Shown here: positions 59,915-64,000 of the stretch, in pieces
How positions within the stretch are numbered: position 1 is the stretch's first letter
Layout: each line of letters starts with the position of its first letter
Assembly: GCF_014638095.1 (NCBI RefSeq)
Contig: NZ_BMFH01000001.1
Coordinates: forward strand, 248,001 to 312,000
DNA length: 64,000 bases
Direction of reading: 5' to 3'
From: Muriicola marianensis
Lineage (GTDB): Bacteria > Bacteroidota > Bacteroidia > Flavobacteriales > Flavobacteriaceae
Program-made: the position numbers and the translations under genes
The notes under the pieces: generated by a model
Told to the model about the DNA's origin: nothing
Seen by the model: the letters and a program-made list of their open reading frames with translations, nothing else
The model's database searches: none

Positions 59915-60874
59915 ATGCTGATCTGGGTCGCGTTTATTTCCCTCATTATCTTATTTCTGGCCATGGACCTCGGAGTTTTCAACAAGAGGGACCATGTGAT
60001 CCGCAGTAAGGAAGCCAGTCTTTGGACTGCACTTTGGGTCACCGTGGCCTTTAGCTTCAGCGGGGTCGTCTACTGGCTTTTTTCGGCCGGACTCCTGGAA
60101 AACCCGACGGCTATGACACCCAATCAGGCCGTACTTAATTACATCACCGGCTATCTCATTGAGCTCTCACTGAGTATTGATAATGTATTTGTGATCGCCG
60201 TGATCTTTTCCGCCTTTTCTATTCCACCCATGTATCAGCACAGGGTGCTTTTCTGGGGGATCCTGGGAGCTATTGTCTTCCGGGCTCTGATGATCGTTTT
60301 CGGTGTGGCTCTTATCACCCGGTTCGAGTGGGCCATATACGTTTTTGGGGTTTTTCTTCTCTACACGGCTTTCAAGATGCTGAAATCGGATTCCATAAAA
60401 TTCGACCCCAAACGTTCCCTGGTCTTTAAATACCTAAGAAGGATATATCCACTTACACATCATATGAAAGGGCGGCATTTCTTTATCAAGAGGATGGGCA
60501 TAAAAGCAGCTACTCCACTATTTGTGGCCCTGATCGTCATAGAACTGACGGATATCTTGTTTGCGCTGGACAGTATCCCTGCTATCCTTGCTATTACGGC
60601 AGATCCCTTTATCGTTTTCAGTTCCAATATCATGGCTATTCTGGGATTGCGATCCATGTATTTCCTGATCTCCCGAATGCTGTCGAAGTTCCGGTTCATC
60701 AACTACAGCCTGGTGGTGATCCTTGGATTTGTAGGACTGAAAATGCTGGGCTCAGAATTTATTCACGTGGAGGAATGGATTTCCCTGACGGTGATCGTGG
60801 TATCCCTGGCAGCAGGGATCATCTCCTCCTTGCTCATCCCTGAATCGAACCCCGATTCCATAACCGGGGAATAA
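59915..60874 (+). CDS. TerC/Alx-family integral membrane protein
   Basis: A 319-residue protein with eight to nine membrane helices. It is recognised as TerC/Alx from SLSIDNVFVIAVIF, IELTDILFALDSIPAILAI (each with the conserved acidic residue inside a helix) and NIMAILGLRSMYFLI. The family is tied to tellurite resistance and manganese export, with conserved acidic residues as likely metal ligands. The 60-nt gap upstream is too short for the manganese riboswitch seen before some alx genes. It is convergent with the acyl-carrier-protein gene. Confidence 0.92.
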   Translation: MLIWVAFISLIILFLAMDLGVFNKRDHVIRSKEASLWTALWVTVAFSFSGVVYWLFSAGLLENPTAMTPNQAVLNYITGYLIELSLSIDNVFVIAVIFSAFSIPPMYQHRVLFWGILGAIVFRALMIVFGVALITRFEWAIYVFGVFLLYTAFKMLKSDSIKFDPKRSLVFKYLRRIYPLTHHMKGRHFFIKRMGIKAATPLFVALIVIELTDILFALDSIPAILAITADPFIVFSSNIMAILGLRSMYFLISRMLSKFRFINYSLVVILGFVGLKMLGSEFIHVEEWISLTVIVVSLAAGIISSLLIPESNPDSITGE

Positions 60875-60875
60875 G

Positions 60876-60901
60876 AAAAAAGCCAAAATCAGATTGTTGG
60901 C
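60876..60901 (-). terminator. terminator of the type III PKS/acyl-carrier operon
   Basis: On the minus strand, stem GCCAA/TTGGC with a 10-nt loop is followed by TTTTTT. It starts 11 nt after the ACP stop. Confidence 0.65.
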
Positions 60902-60911
60902 GAAATACTGC

Positions 60912-61160
60912 CTATTTTATTTTGGATTCAATCATGTTTAGCGCATCCCCCACTGTTTGCATGTCGTCCATGTCCTCATTTTCCAGGGTGATGTCAAATT
61001 CATCCTCCACGTCCAGGACTATGTCGACCAGGTTAGCAGAATTGATGTTAAGTTCATTGATCAAATGGCTTTCCAGGGTTATTGAGTCTGCCGACACATC
61101 ATCAGGCAGATAGGGCTCGATGATTGCCCTTAATTTCTGGTATCTGTCATTTTGGGTCAT
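60912..61160 (-). CDS. dedicated acyl carrier protein
   Basis: An 82-residue acidic helical protein carrying acyl chains on 4'-phosphopantetheine. The attachment serine is Ser41 in LNINSANLVDIVLD; housekeeping ACP has DSL at this point, so this is a specialised carrier. The C-terminal MQTVGDALNMI is the usual ACP helix IV region. It is the last gene of the minus-strand polyketide operon, 3 nt after the KAS II-like gene, and is followed by a terminator. It probably serves the KAS, dehydratase and reductase encoded upstream. Confidence 0.93.
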   Translation of the reverse strand: MTQNDRYQKLRAIIEPYLPDDVSADSITLESHLINELNINSANLVDIVLDVEDEFDITLENEDMDDMQTVGDALNMIESKIK

Positions 61161-61163
61161 GGA

Positions 61164-62438
61164 TCAGGATTTGAATTGCTTAAAAATAACACAAGCATTG
61201 ACATCCCCAAAACCAAAACTGGCCTTTGCGATCACTTCAGGTGCAATTTTCAGAGAATTGGCGGGAATTCTGGAAGGGTGAATCCTCTTAAGGATATCCG
61301 GATGGATATCTTCGCAATTCACGTTGCCAAAAACCTCCTTCCTGGCTAACTGAAGCACAGAGCCCACACACTCTATGGAACCGGCCGCTGCCAGACAATG
61401 GCCTATGGTACTTTTAAAGGAGTTGATATAGGGAAAGGTATCACCTGATCTACCCAGGGCCTGACACCAATTGTCAATTTCCACCGCGTCCTTTGTGGTG
61501 GCGGTCAGATGCCCATTGATGCAGTCGATTTCGTCTGCATTGATCCCACTTTGGTTTATGGCCTCTGAGATACAACGCTGTACTGCGATGTCATTGGGTG
61601 CCGTCATGGTCCCTCCACTGCGCTGACCCCCACAGTTGACAGCTCCGCCCAAAACCTCTGCGTAGATCCTGGCATTGCGTTTAAGGGCACTGTCCAGGCT
61701 TTCCAGAACAAGAGCCCCTGCCCCACTCCCCGGCACAAAGCCCGCAGCAGTGGCACTCATGGGTCGACTTCCCTTTGTGGGATCATCATTGAAATTGCGG
61801 GGAAGGATGCGCATAGCATCGAATCCTCCCCACACATAGGGTCCGCTATCGCTGCAACTACCGGCCAGCATCCTTTTAGCTTTACCGGATACAATGCGGT
61901 CATAGGCCATCAGCACCCCTTCTGTACCTGTTGTACAGGCAGAGGAATTGGTGGTCACCTGGTTGCCCAGCCCCAGTTTACCTCCTAGAAAGGCACTGAT
62001 CCCGCTGGCCATGGTCTGGATAACAGAAGTACTGCCCAAACGCCTTGTTTTACCCTCATCCACCAGGTGAATCGCTTCCCGAAACTTATCAACCCCCAAA
62101 ATCCCGGTTCCAAAAATGACACCGCTATCCCAATCGGTATTATCGGCCTCGGTGGGCTTCATACCGGCGTCCTGCCAGGCATCCATCCCGGCGATCACCC
62201 CATAAACAAGTCCGCTGGAATTCAATCCCCTCTGTTCTAATGATGTAAAGTATTTATTTAAATAACTGGCTTCAATAACCGGTCTTCCAGCGATCTGACA
62301 TCCAAACTTCAGTTCTCTTAGTTGCGGGTGATATTCAATCCCGCTTTTTCCTGTCTGAAGTGCCTGAGAAAAAGTTTCCAGGGTGATCCCATTGGGAGCA
62401 CAAACCCCCATCCCGGTAATAACCACGCGTTCACGCAT
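61164..62438 (-). CDS. KAS II-like beta-ketoacyl-ACP synthase of the PKS operon
   Basis: Condenses acyl-ACP or acyl-enzyme with malonyl-ACP. It is 424 residues with a complete elongating-KAS active site: Cys168 in SSACTTGTEG, His310 in NGHLTATTKD, Lys342 and His347 in FKSTIGHCLAAAG. SGVIFGTGILGVDKF and GFVPGSGAGALVLE are family segments. It overlaps the dehydratase gene by 8 nt and precedes the ACP by 3 nt. The chain is not fused and lacks a chain-length-factor partner, which argues against a type II aromatic PKS and for a fatty-acyl elongation role. Confidence 0.93.
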   Translation of the reverse strand: MRERVVITGMGVCAPNGITLETFSQALQTGKSGIEYHPQLRELKFGCQIAGRPVIEASYLNKYFTSLEQRGLNSSGLVYGVIAGMDAWQDAGMKPTEADNTDWDSGVIFGTGILGVDKFREAIHLVDEGKTRRLGSTSVIQTMASGISAFLGGKLGLGNQVTTNSSACTTGTEGVLMAYDRIVSGKAKRMLAGSCSDSGPYVWGGFDAMRILPRNFNDDPTKGSRPMSATAAGFVPGSGAGALVLESLDSALKRNARIYAEVLGGAVNCGGQRSGGTMTAPNDIAVQRCISEAINQSGINADEIDCINGHLTATTKDAVEIDNWCQALGRSGDTFPYINSFKSTIGHCLAAAGSIECVGSVLQLARKEVFGNVNCEDIHPDILKRIHPSRIPANSLKIAPEVIAKASFGFGDVNACVIFKQFKS

Positions 62439-62886
62439 CTGATCTCGCTTTTATCATTCCGGCGATCTGACCCTTACAGACCACTTCATTCTGCTCATTG
62501 AACATAGTAATCTTGCACTTCAATTTAGAAAATCTATAATAGAGCTTTTCCGACTTTACTCTGACTCGTTCGCCTGGAAAAACCGGAATATAGAACTCCA
62601 TCTCCGAGGATGTCAGAGCGATCGCGGTATTCTCAAAGGTTCTCTTTTCACTCTTTTCGAGTATAAAGATCCCCAGACAAACCAGTCCGATCTGCGCACA
62701 ACATTCTGTCAGGATGACTCCAGGGGTGACAGGCTCATCTTTGAAGTGACCTCTGTAAAAAGGCAGATCATCTCTGAAAAGATATGTTCCCTCGCATCCG
62801 TTCTCATCCATATGAAGAATCTCATCCACGAACAAAAAGGGATCTGAATAGGGTAACGCCTTTAATATTTCCTGGTAATCTCTCAT
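62431..62886 (-). CDS. FabZ-like 3-hydroxyacyl-ACP dehydratase (hotdog fold)
   Basis: Removes water from 3-hydroxyacyl-ACP. It is 151 residues from the ATG at 62886; the longer in-frame extension lies inside the reductase gene and is not used. The hotdog signature FYRGHFKDEPVTPGVILTE contains the catalytic His47 and Glu61, and DPFLFVDEIL is the usual N-terminal strand. It overlaps the reductase stop by 4 nt (ATGA) and the KAS start by 8 nt, a sign of translational coupling. The substrate chain is unknown. Confidence 0.9.
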   Translation of the reverse strand: MRDYQEILKALPYSDPFLFVDEILHMDENGCEGTYLFRDDLPFYRGHFKDEPVTPGVILTECCAQIGLVCLGIFILEKSEKRTFENTAIALTSSEMEFYIPVFPGERVRVKSEKLYYRFSKLKCKITMFNEQNEVVCKGQIAGMIKARSDA

Positions 62887-63674
62887 CTCAAACTCTCTCC
62901 TCCATCGGCTTTTACAATACTGCCATTGATCCACCGGGCCTCTTCCCGGCAAAGCATGGAAACTACATCCGCTACGTCCTCTGCCCTGGTGATTCGGCCG
63001 TAAGGGTTTCGCTTTTTGGCCATCTCCATAATCCTTTCACTTCCCGGGATCATATTAAAGGAGGACGTATTTGTGACTCCCGCCTGTATACAATTGGCTT
63101 TGATCCCCAGAGGAGCAAATTCCAGAGCTATGCTTCTTGTAAAGGCTTCCAGGGCGGCTTTGGCGACAGAAACGGCCGCATATCCGGGCATGGCTTTGGT
63201 ATTCCCTTCGCTGGTAAAGGATATGACGCGCATATCGGGGTGATTCATGTTTTCTGATACGAGGTTCTGCACCCACTCATACAAACTGAGCGCCATGGCC
63301 CTGAAAGTAATCTCAACGTCTTCTGCACTCAGGACCTCCCCATTTGGACTGTACATAGGTTTCAGGCTGCCTTTAGCGATACTGTGGACCAGCACCTTCA
63401 CCCTGTCACCTTCTTTAAATCCTGATTTTAGCTCCTGTATGATCTCCCTTCTTTTCTGTGGATTGACCGCATCGGTATTGAAGGAACAGAAAGCGGGAGC
63501 GTTTTCCTTTATTTTGGTAAACTGAATTTGAATTTCCGGAAGGTCAGCTCGTCTGTCGCGGTGAACGATACAAATAGCATATCCTTCCTCCGAGAGTTTT
63601 TGGGCCGTCGCCAGACCCAACCCCCTGCTACCCCCAAGGATTATTGCCCAATTATTGCCTTTCGTTTCGCTCAT
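62883..63674 (-). CDS. FabL-like enoyl-ACP reductase (SDR with Y-x6-K)
   Basis: A 263-residue SDR. The cofactor loop is ILGGSRGLGLATAQ. The catalytic pair is Tyr165 and Lys172 in YAAVSVAKAALEAFTR, separated by six residues. That spacing is the rule for enoyl-ACP reductases FabI/FabL, whereas ketoreductases such as FabG have three. The block AKAALEAFTRSIALEF closely resembles Bacillus FabL as I remember it. It should reduce trans-2-enoyl-ACP to saturated acyl-ACP. It is coupled to the dehydratase by a 4-nt overlap and follows the type III PKS gene after 57 nt. A ketoreductase function cannot be excluded. Confidence 0.82.
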   Translation of the reverse strand: MSETKGNNWAIILGGSRGLGLATAQKLSEEGYAICIVHRDRRADLPEIQIQFTKIKENAPAFCSFNTDAVNPQKRREIIQELKSGFKEGDRVKVLVHSIAKGSLKPMYSPNGEVLSAEDVEITFRAMALSLYEWVQNLVSENMNHPDMRVISFTSEGNTKAMPGYAAVSVAKAALEAFTRSIALEFAPLGIKANCIQAGVTNTSSFNMIPGSERIMEMAKKRNPYGRITRAEDVADVVSMLCREEARWINGSIVKADGGESLR

Positions 63675-63731
63675 GCCACGCTTGTATATTTGCTTTTCAG
63701 TAAAGGTAGCACATATCTTTGGTTGTCAGCC

Positions 63732-64000
63732 TCACCATTGAATCAGCACCCTTTGGGCCGAGAACCCGGGACCAAAACTGAGGATCAGGCCCTGCTCCCC
63801 CGCCTTAATCTCCCTTTCCATAAATCGCTCCAGCACATACAGGACCGTGGCGCTGCTCATATTTCCGTACAATCTCAAGGTCTCCCGGGTGTCGTCCATG
63901 TTTTTTCCCAGGGCTCCGAAGAGGGATTCCACTGTCTCCACGATCTTCCTCCCACCCGGATGAAATACGAGATGATCTATCTTTTCAATAGAAGTATCGT
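63732..64000 (-). CDS. type III polyketide synthase, C-terminal part (gene continues beyond the window)
   Basis: The frame is open to the window edge and encodes the last 88 or so residues of a chalcone/stilbene-synthase-type enzyme. The catalytic His lies in DHLVFHPGGRKIVE and the catalytic Asn in YGNMSSATVLYVLE. The C-terminus has LILSFGPGFSAQ, the GFGPG-like loop that shapes the active site. The catalytic Cys would be in the missing part. Such enzymes extend an acyl starter with malonyl-CoA to give alkylresorcinols, alkylpyrones or phloroglucinols. Downstream genes could make the acyl starter. Confidence 0.9.
   Translation of the reverse strand, partial: DTSIEKIDHLVFHPGGRKIVETVESLFGALGKNMDDTRETLRLYGNMSSATVLYVLERFMEREIKAGEQGLILSFGPGFSAQRVLIQW

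Noticed and set aside
61164-62438. KAS gene as part of a type II aromatic PKS or aryl-polyene cluster
   Set aside because: No chain-length-factor partner, ketoreductase, acyltransferase or MMPL exporter lies beside it in the window. The type III PKS neighbour fits better, although genes beyond the edge are unseen.
1-64000. tRNA, rRNA, insertion sequences, integrases or prophage genes
   Set aside because: Intergenic regions were read for TPsiC-like GGTTCGAATCC motifs, terminal inverted repeats and transposase or integrase products; none were found.

Overview
The window reads as chromosomal DNA of a marine-type Flavobacteriaceae bacterium (Bacteroidota). Signs of this are the short 287-residue RpoD-type sigma factor, many DUF families typical of Flavobacteriia (DUF6155, DUF4251, DUF4382, DUF6268, DUF7009, GIN-domain DUF2807), many lipoproteins with SC lipoboxes, few Shine-Dalgarno sequences, and recurrent TAnnTTTG/TAnnTTTA boxes of the Bacteroidota -7 type. 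Gene density is high. I saw no rRNA, tRNA, CRISPR array, insertion sequence, integrase or prophage gene. The exact genus cannot be fixed from the sequence.

Layout. 1-8 kb: the end of a YaiO-type outer-membrane barrel protein, two tiny paralogous peptides, a sigma-70 factor, a DUF6155-ghrA pair, a helicase-glycosyltransferase pair and menB. 8-16 kb: a serine hydrolase divergent from a giant FG-GAP/ASPIC lipoprotein, then a cell-wall module (3D-domain lipoprotein, Amidase_2 lipoprotein, M14 peptidase lipoprotein) and a small membrane protein. 16-24.6 kb: a VWA lipoprotein and, divergent from it, a tightly packed molybdenum-cofactor operon (moaD, moaA, mobA, moeB-rhodanese, moeA, xdhC, mocA-like) ending in an exported amidohydrolase. 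24.7-28.6 kb: an ECF sigma factor with a four-helix membrane partner, a CocE/NonD hydrolase and an exported isoaspartyl methyltransferase. 28.8-38.3 kb: an EF-G-like paralogue, an M19-like dipeptidase, a DoxX protein, an FAD oxidoreductase, a fasciclin lipoprotein, a dienelactone hydrolase-OsmC pair, a DUF4382 lipoprotein and an SDR.

38.6-44.5 kb: two paralogous secreted proteins, a TPR adenylate cyclase and an AraC-type regulator whose N-terminus looks like a degenerate nucleotide-cyclase domain, facing an SLC12-like transporter. 44.7-51.5 kb: mostly small envelope proteins, including a 12-residue-repeat secreted protein and a His/Glu-repeat lipoprotein. 51.5-57.4 kb (minus strand): DUF7009 and an FdhF/YdeP-type molybdopterin oxidoreductase, a plausible client of the cofactor operon, then an S41-like peptidase and a transglutaminase-like lipoprotein. 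57.5-60.9 kb: an outer-membrane DUF6268 protein, a small membrane protein, a Bcr/CflA transporter and a TerC protein.

60.9-64.0 kb (minus strand): the most striking locus. A type III polyketide synthase, cut by the window edge, is followed by a FabL-like enoyl reductase, a FabZ-like dehydratase, a KAS II-like synthase and a dedicated acyl carrier protein, mostly overlapping or separated by 3 nt. This looks like a lipid-polyketide pathway in which a private fatty-acid elongation line feeds a type III PKS.

The best candidates for new biology are this cluster, the tandem micro-peptides near 1.4 kb, the cyclase-like AraC regulator beside a real cyclase, the 12-residue solenoid protein at 50.4 kb, and a set of four spaced GTCGA(A/T)T elements in front of the molybdenum-cofactor operon.
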